A stretch of 64,000 nt of DNA from CBDFGQ01 sp965247295 (GCA_965247295.1 CBDFGQ010000008.1:496001-560000), one strand, 5' to 3'. Shown: positions 8,554-17,356, numbered from the stretch's first letter. The notes: a model not told the origin generated them from the letters alone. Made by a program: numbers and translations.

Positions 8554-9360
8554 ATGAAGTCAGGCGACACGGTAATCGAAGCCGGAGTAGTGAAGTTCAA
8601 CCTACAGTATCGCCAGGAGATCATGCCCGACCAGGGGCTCTGTATCCAGGTTGCCAGCGAAATTGACGGCCAAGACGTGGAGATTCTGAGGTTCGACTGC
8701 TTCGACCAAGACCCTCACTACCACTATGGGCCTCAGAAGAAGAATGAGCGGCTGCACCTGGACAAGACGACAGCCGGCAACCCAATAGGCTGGACCCTAA
8801 CGCAGCTTCGCACCAGACTTCCGGCAATGGTCAGGAGGGCCGGCTACGACGATCTGGCGGACCGGCTAGATGACAGCCAGCAGGCATCCGTTGTCGCAAC
8901 CAAGCTGGATGATGTGGAGTCGACGGCAAGGAAAATGGCCAGAGAGCAACGCAGGACGGTCACCCACAACCGTGGCGATGAGGTCATCGAGGTGGGAAAC
9001 ATCAGGTTCGGTATGGAGTTCCGTGAGTTGACCTCGGACAGGGGCGTAGCCATTCACGTGCTTAGCGATGTAGTGGGGCAGGAGGTGGAGCTTCTGGCCT
9101 TCGACTGTTTTGAGGTTTCACCCCATTACCACTACGGACCCAGGAACAAGGACATCCGCATGTACTGGGACACTACCCTGGCGCCCGACACACTGCGATG
9201 GACGCTGGACCAATTCAAGGCAGGGAACCTGCCCAACATGATTGAGCGGGCGGGCTACCCTGGCATTGTGGCCGAGCTGGATAAGGACATGATCGCGTCG
9301 AAGCTGGACAAGGAGATTGAGCCCAAAGCGCTGGCCTTGCGGGCCGCCAACGCCAAGTAG
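8554..9360 (+). CDS. Internally duplicated protein with two HYHYGP-motif domains
   Basis: 268 residues. Two homologous halves: residues about 1-105 (VEILRFDCFDQDPHYHYGP) and about 140-250 (VELLAFDCFEVSPHYHYGP). Each begins with a DxVIExGxVxF strand and ends with a W(T)LxQ...AGY helix. The paired His/Cys/Asp cluster FDCF...PHYHYGP suggests a metal site or a hydrolytic pocket, but I do not recognise a characterised family. A good ribosome site (AGGAGG) lies 8-12 bp before ATG 8554. Ends in TAG and is followed by a perfect 30-bp palindrome, so it is probably monocistronic. Confidence 0.75.
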   Translation: MKSGDTVIEAGVVKFNLQYRQEIMPDQGLCIQVASEIDGQDVEILRFDCFDQDPHYHYGPQKKNERLHLDKTTAGNPIGWTLTQLRTRLPAMVRRAGYDDLADRLDDSQQASVVATKLDDVESTARKMAREQRRTVTHNRGDEVIEVGNIRFGMEFRELTSDRGVAIHVLSDVVGQEVELLAFDCFEVSPHYHYGPRNKDIRMYWDTTLAPDTLRWTLDQFKAGNLPNMIERAGYPGIVAELDKDMIASKLDKEIEPKALALRAANAK

Positions 9361-9404
9361 CAGCCTTCCCCCTGGACAAGTCCGGTATTCTTTACACCAG
9401 ATCA

Positions 9405-9434
9405 ACGCGGACCAGTCGTACGACTGGTCCGCGT
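9405..9434. terminator. Perfect 30-bp palindrome, likely bidirectional terminator hairpin
   Basis: Positions 9405-9419 are the exact reverse complement of 9420-9434, giving a 13-bp GC-rich stem with a 4-base GTAC loop. It lies between two convergent genes (ends at 9360 + and 9465 -). There is no T-tract, so it may instead be a protein-binding palindrome. Confidence 0.6.
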
Positions 9435-9464
9435 GTGTCATTGCGGTAATATGAATGAGAGGTG

Positions 9465-9641
9465 CTAATCCGGGCTCTGGACAGTAGGGACGCTCGTCCT
9501 CTTGAGAAGGATGAGCAGTATAACCCCGATTACCACCAGGACGTCGCCGACGATCACCAATGCTATTCCGGCAAAGACCGCACCAAGGATCGCGATGACG
9601 ATACCTGCCAGGAGGGTGATCGCAGTCAATGCCTTAAGCAT
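9465..9641 (-). CDS. Small two-helix membrane protein
   Basis: 58 residues from ATG 9641, chosen because GGGAGGAG lies about 11 bp upstream; the frame is open further to 9686. Two adjacent hydrophobic stretches (ALTAITLLAGIVIAILGAVF and IALVIVGDVLVVIGVILLIL) followed by a basic LLKRTS end predict an integral membrane hairpin. No function recognised. Confidence 0.5.
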   Translation of the reverse strand: MLKALTAITLLAGIVIAILGAVFAGIALVIVGDVLVVIGVILLILLKRTSVPTVQSPD

Positions 9642-9759
9642 CGAGACGCCGCTCCTCCCGCCTACCCGAACCAGCCCAGCGGACACACCATACTAATATT
9701 ATAGTCGAGATGGAATGGAGACTTTCCAGCATTGGGATGCCGAGTTTTGGCGGGTTTAA

Positions 9760-11178
9760 TTAAAACGTAGGAGGGTGATTGTCAGCCCAGGGTCTCGCCC
9801 GCTCGAAGGCCGCCGAAGCGGCAAGCACTGTCGTCTCCTGTCCACGTCGTCCGACAATGTGAAGCCCCACGGGCATTCCATCGGACGAGAAGCCACATGG
9901 CACGTTGGCTGCGGGCTGCATGGTCATGTTGAACGGGAAGGTAAAGGGTGTATAACCCCAGAATGGGTTCACCGGATGACCCCCAATCAGGGCGGGGTGC
10001 TGCAGAATATCAAAGGCTGCGACGGCAGTAGTAGGGGTCAGCAGCAGGTCATATGTCTCGAACAGTGTCTCCATCTGATTCTGCAGCTGGAGCATGTACA
10101 CCAAGGCCCGAGAGTAGTCAGCCGCTGTCAGCTCCTGGCCATGGTTGAGGGTATTTCTTCCGTAGTCCGTCAAGTCCCCCTCGTGCGCTTCCAGCAGATG
10201 CCCGTATGAGGTGAAGCCACCGATGCTGAATATGTCCCAGAAGGCCGGAAACGGGTCATCGAGGGCCACGCCAGGCTCATCCACAGTGCATCCCATGTCC
10301 TCGAAGACCCGTGCCCCACGCGATGCGATGCTCGCTACCTCGGGGTCCACGGCGGCGTAGCCCAGGTCAGTACTCCACGCCACACGTAGTCCACGGATTT
10401 CCTGGTCCAGGGCAGCCACAAAGTGTGGCGGCTCTGTTTTCAGACATCCTGGGTCTCGCTTATCTGGCCCAGCCAGCACCTGTAGCAGAATAGCGGAGTC
10501 ACGCACCGTACGCGTCATGGGGCCGGACTGGGAAAAGGTGTTGTAGGCCGGCCTGCCGACGCCGCCGTAGCGTGGGACCCGACCTTGGGTAGGCTTGATC
10601 CCGTAAATCCCGCAGAAGCTAGCAGGGATGCGTATGGAGCCGCCTCCGTCGCTGCCCGTGGCCACGGTACACATGCCGGCTGCGATGGCGGCACCGGCTC
10701 CCCCGCTGGACCCGCCCGACGTACGCTCAGTGTTCCACGGATTGCGACAGGCGTCTCCCAGCCTGTTCTCGGTAGTCCCGGAGAAGCCGAACTCGGGCGA
10801 GTTGGTCTTTCCCAGGATGATAGCGCCGGATTTACGGACCCTCTCCACGACAGCGGAATCCTGGTCCGGCACGTGATCCTTGAAAAGCAAGCTCCCCATC
10901 GTCGTTCGGGTGCCCTTGGTAATCTCTAGATCTTTTATTGATATCGGGATGCCAAACAGGAGGCCAGGAGCATCCCCCCGCGCCAATGCGGCATCCACGT
11001 CCCGGGCGGATGCCAGCGCCTCCTCAGCCGTAATCGTCACGTAGGCATTCATGGATGGATTCAGGTACTCAATGCGGCGCAGGAACAGCTCCGTCAGTTC
11101 TACTACAGACACCCCCCTGGAATCGATGAGATGCCGAAGCTCCGGTACTGAACTGAAGGCAAGCTCCTCATCTGCCAT
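9760..11178 (-). CDS. Amidase-signature family amidase
   Basis: 472 residues from ATG 11178, which has GAGGAG 7 bp upstream; an in-frame ATG at 11193 lacks this. Ser-cisSer-Lys triad signature: Lys in GIPISIKDLEITKG, the Gly/Ser-rich TSGGSSGGAGAAIAAG and the nucleophile region TGSDGGGSIRIPASFCG. C-terminal MPVGLHIVGRRGQE is typical. Hydrolyses a carboxamide or ester; it is not GatA by context (no gatB/gatC) and the substrate is unknown. Confidence 0.9.
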   Translation of the reverse strand: MADEELAFSSVPELRHLIDSRGVSVVELTELFLRRIEYLNPSMNAYVTITAEEALASARDVDAALARGDAPGLLFGIPISIKDLEITKGTRTTMGSLLFKDHVPDQDSAVVERVRKSGAIILGKTNSPEFGFSGTTENRLGDACRNPWNTERTSGGSSGGAGAAIAAGMCTVATGSDGGGSIRIPASFCGIYGIKPTQGRVPRYGGVGRPAYNTFSQSGPMTRTVRDSAILLQVLAGPDKRDPGCLKTEPPHFVAALDQEIRGLRVAWSTDLGYAAVDPEVASIASRGARVFEDMGCTVDEPGVALDDPFPAFWDIFSIGGFTSYGHLLEAHEGDLTDYGRNTLNHGQELTAADYSRALVYMLQLQNQMETLFETYDLLLTPTTAVAAFDILQHPALIGGHPVNPFWGYTPFTFPFNMTMQPAANVPCGFSSDGMPVGLHIVGRRGQETTVLAASAAFERARPWADNHPPTF

Positions 11179-11583
11179 GATATGTCTCCTCACCCGTATT
11201 CAGTAGCACGACACAGCTACCGCTGCCAGATCAGCAGGAAGCACTCCCTCCGCGACGCTACTAATTTCCTCTTGGATGCCTCTCTTCCAGCTTTTTGGGG
11301 CAGCCACCCCTTGAATTGGGTAAATCGTAAGCCACCGTAGTAGGGGTGTCAAGGAAAGCGGCCGTCAAGGCCCGCTTGGCGAACTGGGACAGAATAGCTG
11401 CAGTTTGGAAAGCAAATAAAGGGCGTTCCGGGCCGTTACGCGTTCCTCGGAGGGGCATGGTACAACGGTACCGCCAAGGTGTGATCTTAGCCCACGATCG
11501 TTTGATTGGCATTGTCAATAATGGACCGCCAGGTGGACGGCAATATTAGGGTATGAGATAATATGGTAAGGTACTGGACACAT

Positions 11584-11937
11584 GGGGACGCGTGGTTTCG
11601 ACAGGGGAGGGCTCTGAAGAATTGCAGGCCGAGGTGCCATCAACCTCGAAAACAGGTGGCAAAAAGTAACTGGCGAACGTGAATTCGCACTAGCTACCTA
11701 ATATAGGTAGCTACGTCTGCCCCCACTCACCCTGGAGGTGGGGATGCAGGCGCCATAATTCTGGGGTGCTGCTACTCTGACGCCGATGTGAGTGGCCTAA
11801 GACAAATCGGATAGCTTCTTCGGGATTCCGTCAGCAGAAGCCCGGAGGTAGCGATAACAAAGTGCTGAACAAGCCTGTAGGACATTCCATCGGGGTATCT
11901 TCTGGACGGGGAGTTCGACTCTCCCCCGTCTCCACCA
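11584..11937 (+). ncRNA. ssrA: tmRNA (transfer-messenger RNA)
   Basis: Begins GGGGACGCGTGGTTTCGACA, the tmRNA 5' signature. The 5' GGGGACG pairs with CGTCTCC (11927-11933), and the 3' end is ACCA with an encoded CCA. The T-arm GGAGTTCGACTCTCC is intact. The tag frame at 11672-11701 reads GEREFALAT then TAA, close to the tag type of Dehalococcoides. It rescues stalled ribosomes with SmpB. The 3' end overlaps the antisense reading frame of the neighbouring serine recombinase, showing that an element abuts it. Confidence 0.96.
11912..11937. other. Putative attachment site 1 (ssrA 3' end)
   Basis: The last 26 bases of ssrA, from the T-loop to CCA, recur at 46934-46959 with 24 of 26 identical. 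The identity extends beyond ssrA into recombinase coding DNA (to about 11959 / 46982). An element integrating at the ssrA 3' end would leave such a direct repeat. Confidence 0.6.
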
Positions 11938-13317
11938 CAAACACGGATCAGCAGCCTCCGGTCCATTAGCCGGAGGCACTTCTCTTTCACTGAATAGGAT
12001 CACGTTACTGCCCTCTCGGGTCGTGGCCACCTCGAACAGGGGCAGAAAGGCTGGCTTGGGCAGGATGGCGACGATGGTCCTCTCCTCCACCGTTTCCACG
12101 TAGACCGCGTCCAGCATCGTCAGCAACAGCTTGCGGCGCTCGCTCAGGTCTGCCCCATCCCATAGCTTGGGCAGGTCATCCAGCAACCTTCCGGCCTCCT
12201 TGGCGGCATCCACGCCCGGTACCACCAGGCTGGCCAGCCTGTCGTGAAGGAGCCGCTTCTGTCGCTGGTACTCGCCTTCCGACATCACCCCGTCCAGGTA
12301 GACCTGCCCAAGCCGCTTCAACCTTTGCTCGGTCTCCTTCCTCTCCTGGGCGACCCTTTTCACCTCGTCGGCCAGCTGTATCTGCGCCAGCACCCGGTCC
12401 ATCCACGCATCTGGTAGGACTATGGCAGACACGATGCGGCCCATCTGCTCATCCGGGACGTTGCAGGCTATGGATTTGCCGTCAGCGCGGCAGTCGGTAT
12501 GTGACCGTGAGCGGTGTTGCTCACGGTACAGCCTGGAGCCCGACTTCAAGGTCTGGGCCCACAGGGACATTCCGCAGTAGGCGCACTTGATCAGGCCCTT
12601 CAGCACGTACTCCCGCTCAGGCCTGGGGTGGAGGGTCTCCGATCGGCCCGAGTTCCTCTTCATGGCTACCTGTACCGCTTGGAAGACTTCCTCACCCACA
12701 AGCGCCTCATGGGCGCCGGGGAGGAGTTCGTCCTGGTGCCGGACCCTCCCGGCGTAGAAGGGTCTGTGGAGGATGCCTCGGACGGAGGCGGTGGTAAACA
12801 GCTTGGGACCGGAGCTAGTGGCCCCACTACCGTCGGGCAGGTTCTTCGTATTCCTGGTCCTCAATCCCTGAGAGTTCATCCATGTAGCTAGCTGGGCGAG
12901 GGTGACACCGCCAGAGGCGTACCGCCGGAACAACTCCTTCGCCGCCCCGGCTTCATCTGTGACGACGTGGACCCCGCCCGGGTGCTCCTCATCGCACTTC
13001 AGCAGGCCCTGCTCGTAGCAGGACTGGTAGCCGAAGGCCAAGGAGCCAAGATGCCGGCCCTCGTTGACCCTTCCATCGACCCCCTTCTTGACATGCCGGG
13101 ACAGGATCTTTGAGAAGAGCTCGGAGACCGACCCCAAGTTCTGGCCCAAGAAAGCCCCCTCTGGGGTGGACCAGTCCACCTGCTCAGAAACGGAGATGAG
13201 AGACACGTTGGACGAAACCAGGATCGCAAAGGACTCCAACTGGACACGGAGGTTGCGTGCCCAGCGGTGGAAAGTATGAACTATGAGGTCGGACGTAAAT
13301 AGTGGACACCAAACCTT

Positions 13318-14181
13318 TCATGCTGCTGGTAGTCCGGCATAGAATCTCTGCTCATACGCCGCGGGTGACAGGAACCCCAGCCTGGCCTGGCGGCGCTGGC
13401 GGTTATAGAAGAGCTCGATATATTCCGTGATCTCTCGAGCTGCCTCCTGCCTGCTTCTGTAATGACGGTGGTGGACCAACTCCTGCTTGAGTGTGGCCCA
13501 GAAGCTCTCCATCGGAGCATTATCAAAGCAGTTCCCCTTCCCGCTCATGGAAGATCGCAGGCCAGACCGCTCGAGAAAACCTCTGTATTCCTGGGAGCAA
13601 TACTGACTGCCTCGGTCAGAGTGATGCATCAGGCCCCTCGCTGGACGTTTGGCTCTCAGCGCCCGCAATAGAGACTGACTAACCAGGTTCTTGGTCATCC
13701 GCTCTCCCATGGCATAGCCCACAATCTCTCCGGTGAACAGGTCCTTGTGGCCCGCCAGATATAGCCAGCCCTCATCGGTCGGTATATAGGTGATGTCACT
13801 CACCCACACAGTGTTCGGCCTCCAGACCTTGAACTGCTGGCCCAATATGTTATCCGCAACCGGTAGTCTGTGCCCGGAGTCGGTGGTGGCCTTGAATCTC
13901 CTCTTCTGCCTGCAGCGTATGCCAAGCTTCTTTCGGATACGCTTGATGCGACAGATGCCCACCCGAACGCCATGCTCCGCCAGGTCGCGCTGTAACCGTT
14001 CCGGGCCATAGGTCTGTCTCGTCCGCTTGTGGGCTGCCCTGATCTCCAGCTCCAGCCGCACTTCCTCCTGTGCTCGCCTGGACGATGGCCGGTCCACCCA
14101 GGCATAGTAGCCACTGGCCGATACGTTCAACAACCGGCCCAAGACACATTTGGGGTAGTCGAGCCGCAGTTCTTTCATCAT
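13318..14181 (-). CDS. IS3-family transposase OrfB (DDE integrase), copy 1
   Basis: 287 residues. N-terminal helical HTH_21-like region, then the rve/DDE core: WVSDITYIPTDEGWLYLAG with the first Asp, HHSDRGSQY with the second, and NCFDNAPMESFWATLKQE with the Glu. Ends with FYNRQRRQARLGFLSPAAYE, typical of the IS3 group. The start overlaps the orfA stop; a run of seven A then G near the end of orfA could support -1 frameshifting to make OrfAB. Confidence 0.92.
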   Translation of the reverse strand: MMKELRLDYPKCVLGRLLNVSASGYYAWVDRPSSRRAQEEVRLELEIRAAHKRTRQTYGPERLQRDLAEHGVRVGICRIKRIRKKLGIRCRQKRRFKATTDSGHRLPVADNILGQQFKVWRPNTVWVSDITYIPTDEGWLYLAGHKDLFTGEIVGYAMGERMTKNLVSQSLLRALRAKRPARGLMHHSDRGSQYCSQEYRGFLERSGLRSSMSGKGNCFDNAPMESFWATLKQELVHHRHYRSRQEAAREITEYIELFYNRQRRQARLGFLSPAAYEQRFYAGLPAA

Positions 14182-14492
14182 CGCGTACCGGGCAGCGACT
14201 CCCTGGCAAAGTACGCGGCTGCTTTTTTTAGTATGTCCCGCTCCATCTTCACTTCCGCCAGTTCCTTCTTCGTCCGGGCAAGGTCCATCTCTACTTCTGT
14301 CATGGGCCTGTACGTCTTGCCCACATCTCCCAGTTTGCCAGCCCTATGTGCCTTCACCCAGTACCCTAATGTCGATGGCGGCAAGGACAGCCGGCGGCCT
14401 GCCTCTGGCAATGATAGCTTCTCTTCTGTTACCAGCCTCACTGCTTCCTGCCGGAATTCCCTGCTGTACCTTCCTTGTGGAACCCTTTTCAT
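14178..14492 (-). CDS. IS3-family transposase OrfA, copy 1
   Basis: 104 residues: HTH region KRVPQGRYSREFRQEAVRLV ... GRRLSLPPSTLGYWVKAHR and a leucine-zipper tail ELAEVKMERDILKKAAAYF. It binds the IS ends and is the upstream partner of OrfB, overlapping it by 4 bp. Confidence 0.9.
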   Translation of the reverse strand: MKRVPQGRYSREFRQEAVRLVTEEKLSLPEAGRRLSLPPSTLGYWVKAHRAGKLGDVGKTYRPMTEVEMDLARTKKELAEVKMERDILKKAAAYFARESLPGTR

Positions 14493-14780
14493 TCTGACAC
14501 CTCCGTCGTATTATCCTACTCCGACTTTGGTGTCCATTTTTTCCATCCTACCTCACTACTACGGCATCGAACTTGCCGCGACGAGCATCTTCCAGGAGCA
14601 GTTGAAATTGGGGACGCTTCGCAATGGTGTCCACATGCGCGCTTTTCCCCTCTTCCCGATAGATCGCCTGGAGATCCCATCCCTTGAGTCGACAGTAATC
14701 GCGAATGCGACGCTCCTGGGCATCCAGGGAGTGGCCTTCCACCTGGTCGGCGCTGGAGACCCGTATGTATGCCACCGCCC

Positions 14781-15062
14781 TCATGCCGCTACGTCCTCTG
14801 CCTCCAAATCCCGTTCCGTCTTGCGCCGAGCAACCGACAAGGCAACCTCCACCAGAGTGTCCAGGAAGTTGTCGATGGCGATCCGGTCCAGCTCGTTCTC
14901 ATCATCACGGGCCTCGTCGGTGTCTGGACAGTGTATACGACCGTGTATAGATGTCAACGCGTCCAGGGGGCCCCTTTCGTCCCCAGGACCGGTGCCGTTG
15001 CGGTTTGGTACGGTGCCGGCCAACCTACGCCGCCCTCCGACCTCTGGTGCCGTATCCCTCAT
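14781..15062 (-). CDS. Small protein encoded directly upstream of the serine recombinase
   Basis: Up to 93 residues; the start is uncertain because the frame overlaps the upstream resolvase end. The C-terminal half IDNFLDTLVEVALSVARRKTERD is helical. Its stop overlaps the recombinase start by ATGA (14781-14784), so it is translationally coupled. Similar short proteins often precede large serine recombinases in mobile elements; a role as accessory or directionality factor is inference only. Confidence 0.55.
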   Translation of the reverse strand: MRDTAPEVGGRRRLAGTVPNRNGTGPGDERGPLDALTSIHGRIHCPDTDEARDDENELDRIAIDNFLDTLVEVALSVARRKTERDLEAEDVAA

Positions 15063-15649
15063 CCAGGAGCCGCTTCAGGGTAGCGTACCCTACTCCCAGC
15101 TCCGAGGCTGCACCGCGGCGGGAGATCTCTCCCCGGGTAAGGCGCTCCAAAATGGTTTTGAAGCGCATGGAGAACCCTCGCCTATCCGTAACCCTGGGTC
15201 GCCCGATACGACGCCCTTGTTTGCGCGCCCTGTCCATGCCCGCCTTCACCCGCTCCCCAATCAGTTCCAGCTCGAACTCGGCCAGCGCAGCCAGCAGGTT
15301 CAGCAGGAGCCTGCCGATGGCGGTGGAGGTGTCGAACTGCTCCCTGAGGCTCTGGAAGGACACACCGGCCATCTCCCAGGCCGCGAGGGTGTCATGCATG
15401 TGTTTGACGCTACGGAAGGCACGGTCCAGCTTAGAACACGAGGACTACACTGAACTGCCGCTTTGCCACGTCGTCCGGCAGGGTCCTCCACGACGTTCGA
15501 TGGGCGAGGTCGTTGGCCGGGGCCCTGTCCACGTACTCCCGGAAGGTCTCCCATCCCTGGGTCTTGACGAACTCCCTTAGGGGCATGAGCTGGGTCTCGG
15601 GGTCCTGCTCCTCGGAGGTCGACACCCTGGCGTAGAGGCATACTTTCAC
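15025..15649 (-). pseudogene. Small serine resolvase/invertase, one-base frameshift
   Basis: The first half (15649-15431) begins MKVCLYARVSTSEEQDPETQ, a resolvase catalytic N-terminus with Ser. It stops at TAA after SVVLVF. Skipping one T (TTC-T-AAG at about 15434) continues in frame as KLDRAFRSVKHMHDTLAAW..., the resolvase E-helix and then a C-terminal HTH (GEISRRGAASELGVGYATLKRLL). So one extra base separates an otherwise complete roughly 205-residue resolvase. It could be a decay mutation, a sequence error or programmed +1 shifting. Confidence 0.8.
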
Positions 15650-15855
15650 CTCTGGTCTCTTCCTGTACTCTGCCGGACTTCTAGGAGGTTCAGCACCTCC
15701 CGCACATAGGGCTGGTGGTTGATGAAGCCCCGGAAATGCCTCCCGTCCTGGGGACAGGCCAGCATGAGGAACACCTTCGGTTGTTTCGCCTTCCGGCTCC
15801 TCGCCGGGGACAAGCGCAGAGGGCCGTTACATATTGGGCAGGGAATTTGGGTCAC
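15646..15855 (-). CDS. Small zinc-binding protein of the element
   Basis: 69 residues from GTG 15855, which has AAAGGAGG 7 bp upstream and overlaps the previous stop (TAGTGA). Residues read TQIPCPICNGPLRLSPA then FLMLACPQDGRHFRGFIN, a CPxC...C knuckle likely to bind zinc. It sits between the ParB-like gene and the resolvase and overlaps the resolvase start by 4 bp. Function unknown. Confidence 0.65.
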   Translation of the reverse strand: MTQIPCPICNGPLRLSPARSRKAKQPKVFLMLACPQDGRHFRGFINHQPYVREVLNLLEVRQSTGRDQR

Positions 15856-16490
15856 TAGCTGTCCTCCTTTTTGGAGTCGAGGTACTCCTTGCATAGCTGA
15901 TAGAGGGCGATTCCTCGGCGGTTGGGGTTGGAGGCTTCTTTGATGACTCCAGGCATTATTCTCTCCAGCACGTCGTCTACCAATTCTGCCTGGTGGGAGG
16001 TTAGTTGAAAGATCCGGTGGTGGAGGCGTGCCGAACGGGCCAGTTGCCAGGCCCGAAGGTGCTCCGCCAAGTCCTACTGCCCCAGGTACGCCAGGACCCG
16101 GATGCTCTCGGCCGTTTCTGGGAGGAGGCCTATAACCTCATCCTGTGGGAGACTCTTGAGAACCTCCCGTACCAGCTCGGCCTTGAGGCCCAGATCGTCG
16201 GCGCCCTCGATGCGGTTCAACGCCTGGGCCAGGAGCCGGGCCTGGGCGTCATCTAGATCCACCACCACGCAGGGCACCGTGGGGTATCGATCTTCCTTCA
16301 GCACCTGGAGGCGATGGTTGCCGCCTATCACCTCAAAAAGGCCGCTACCCGACGGGCGTATCACCAGATTCTCTACCACTCCGAAGCGTGCGATACTTTC
16401 CCGCAGGCGCGCCATCATCGCACGGTCCATTTCGTTGGGGTTCCACGGGGCCTCCCGAAGTTGATCCAAAGGGAGGTCAACGATCTTCAT
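15855..16490 (-). pseudogene. ParB-like nuclease-domain protein with in-frame TAG
   Basis: Starts at ATG 16490 with GGGAGG 6 bp upstream. MKIVDLPLDQLREAPWNPNE ... FGVVENLVIRP ... VIGGNHRLQVLKE is the ParB/Srx N-terminal domain (GxHR motif here GGNHR). A TAG at 16076-16074 interrupts it after LAYLGQ; the same frame goes on DLAEHLRAWQLARSARLHHRIFQL and ends at 15855. The intact paralogue at 28.4 kb reads straight through at this point with Glu aligned to the TAG. A single G-to-T change from GAG would explain it. Confidence 0.82.
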
Positions 16491-17184
16491 GCCGAGCCTC
16501 CCTCTTAGAATAGGGCAGCACCGGTACCCGGAGCCGGTCCCTCCAGGAGCAGTCAAGGAAATAGACGTAACGGTGCTTTCGTTGCTGGGGTACGCGGCGG
16601 ACATTTACGCCATGTGGCGCAAAGTGGGCAACGCTGTGGGTCCCATAGGCGTGGGAGAGGGACCGGGAGTGGTGGAGGTGACCATCACCGACGTCGTAAA
16701 GCGGCCTCGCTTCGGACAGCCCCGTGTACAGCCATCCTGCGGCCTGGTAGATGTTGCCCAGGTGCCCCACGGCGGGATCGGAGTAGGCGACAAGAAACCT
16801 GACGGCGGTGCTCTTTTTGAGGGCCCTGATCACCACGCCTGTGGTTCGGCTCTCGCTATTCGACGGTAGCTCATCGGAGAGCCATAGGCGGATCAGGGTG
16901 AGGCAGTCGTCGGCGGTTGCCTCTTCCACCAGGCTCGGCACGTTGTACGGCCCCACGCCCAGGGTCAGAGTTCCCCATAGCCGGCTCCCAACGAAAGCAC
17001 CAAAGGACAGCCGAGTGCCGCCCGGGATGGAGCGGTGATAGTGATTACGGACCTCGATGGCCTTCGCCACCTTCAGGGGGATGGGCCGTACCCGGATATC
17101 ATGGAGCGCCGCCCTCGGAGTCGAACCGGGGCCTGCCCCCAGGGTGGAGGCCGTGCTTTCCACTACACCCGCGGCGCTGATCAT
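16477..17184 (-). CDS. Mom-like / GNAT-fold phage-type protein
   Basis: 235 residues. Motifs: VRNHYHRSIPGGTRLSFGAFVGSRLWG, LIRLWLSDELPSNSESRTTG and AYSDPAVGHLGNIYQAAGWLYTG. These resemble phage proteins of the Mom type (GNAT-like fold used for unusual adenine modification) that often sit beside ParB-like genes; the assignment is from motif memory and tentative. The stop overlaps the ParB-like start region, and the start overlaps the stop of the 43-residue gene upstream (ATGA), so it is part of one operon. A decayed relative lies at 28.0-28.4 kb, also followed by a ParB-like gene. Confidence 0.6.
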   Translation of the reverse strand: MISAAGVVESTASTLGAGPGSTPRAALHDIRVRPIPLKVAKAIEVRNHYHRSIPGGTRLSFGAFVGSRLWGTLTLGVGPYNVPSLVEEATADDCLTLIRLWLSDELPSNSESRTTGVVIRALKKSTAVRFLVAYSDPAVGHLGNIYQAAGWLYTGLSEARPLYDVGDGHLHHSRSLSHAYGTHSVAHFAPHGVNVRRVPQQRKHRYVYFLDCSWRDRLRVPVLPYSKREARHEDR

Positions 17185-17312
17185 CGGTCTGCCCCATCAA
17201 AGCTACAGTTGTCGGCGGATTCCAACTCTGCAGGGTCCGAACTCTCCAAGGCGCATACGAGGCACGTACGGTGCTCGGGGCACCAGAGATGACCTTCTTG
17301 GATTCGGTTCAT
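17181..17312 (-). CDS. Very small cysteine/histidine protein
   Basis: 43 residues, ATG 17312 preceded by AAGGAGGG. Sequence MNRIQEGHLWCPEHRTCLVC near the start contains a CxxHxxCxxC cluster that could bind zinc or a metal. The stop overlaps the next gene start by ATGA, which strongly supports translation. Confidence 0.6.
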   Translation of the reverse strand: MNRIQEGHLWCPEHRTCLVCALESSDPAELESADNCSFDGADR

Positions 17313-17356
17313 AGTGATTCCCTCCTTCCTGGTTCGGGATCAATGGCCTGTCCGCC

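Larger units (their letters stand above)
13284..14555 (-). mobile_element. IS3-family insertion sequence, copy 1
   Basis: 1272 bp. Terminal inverted repeats of about 30 bp (TGAGGTCGGA... at the left, TGAGGTAGGA... at the right, both leading to TGGACACCAAA). It is flanked by a 3-bp duplication CTA (13281-13283 and 14556-14558). It encodes orfA and orfB of an IS3-type transposase. Comparison with 48256-49527 showed no difference at the points inspected. Inserted inside the serine recombinase gene. Confidence 0.93.
11797..14784 (-). pseudogene. Large serine recombinase, split by an IS3-family insertion
   Basis: The N-terminal part (14784-14556) carries the resolvase start MRAVAYIRVSSADQ with the catalytic Ser. 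The rest (13283-11797) carries the remaining catalytic domain (VDWSTPEGAFLGQNLGSVSE), the recombinase domain, a zinc ribbon (KCAYCGMSLW...) and a coiled coil. Removing 13284-14555 plus one CTA target repeat restores an exact frame (FDAVVVHTFHRWARNL), giving about 570 residues. The last 47 or so residues after WWRRGRVEL are encoded antisense within ssrA. Probably the integrase that placed the element at ssrA; inactive in this copy unless the IS excises. Confidence 0.88.

Noticed and set aside
11261..11518. 85-residue minus-strand frame between amidase and ssrA
   Set aside because: No start signal and no motif; it lies in ordinary intergenic DNA.
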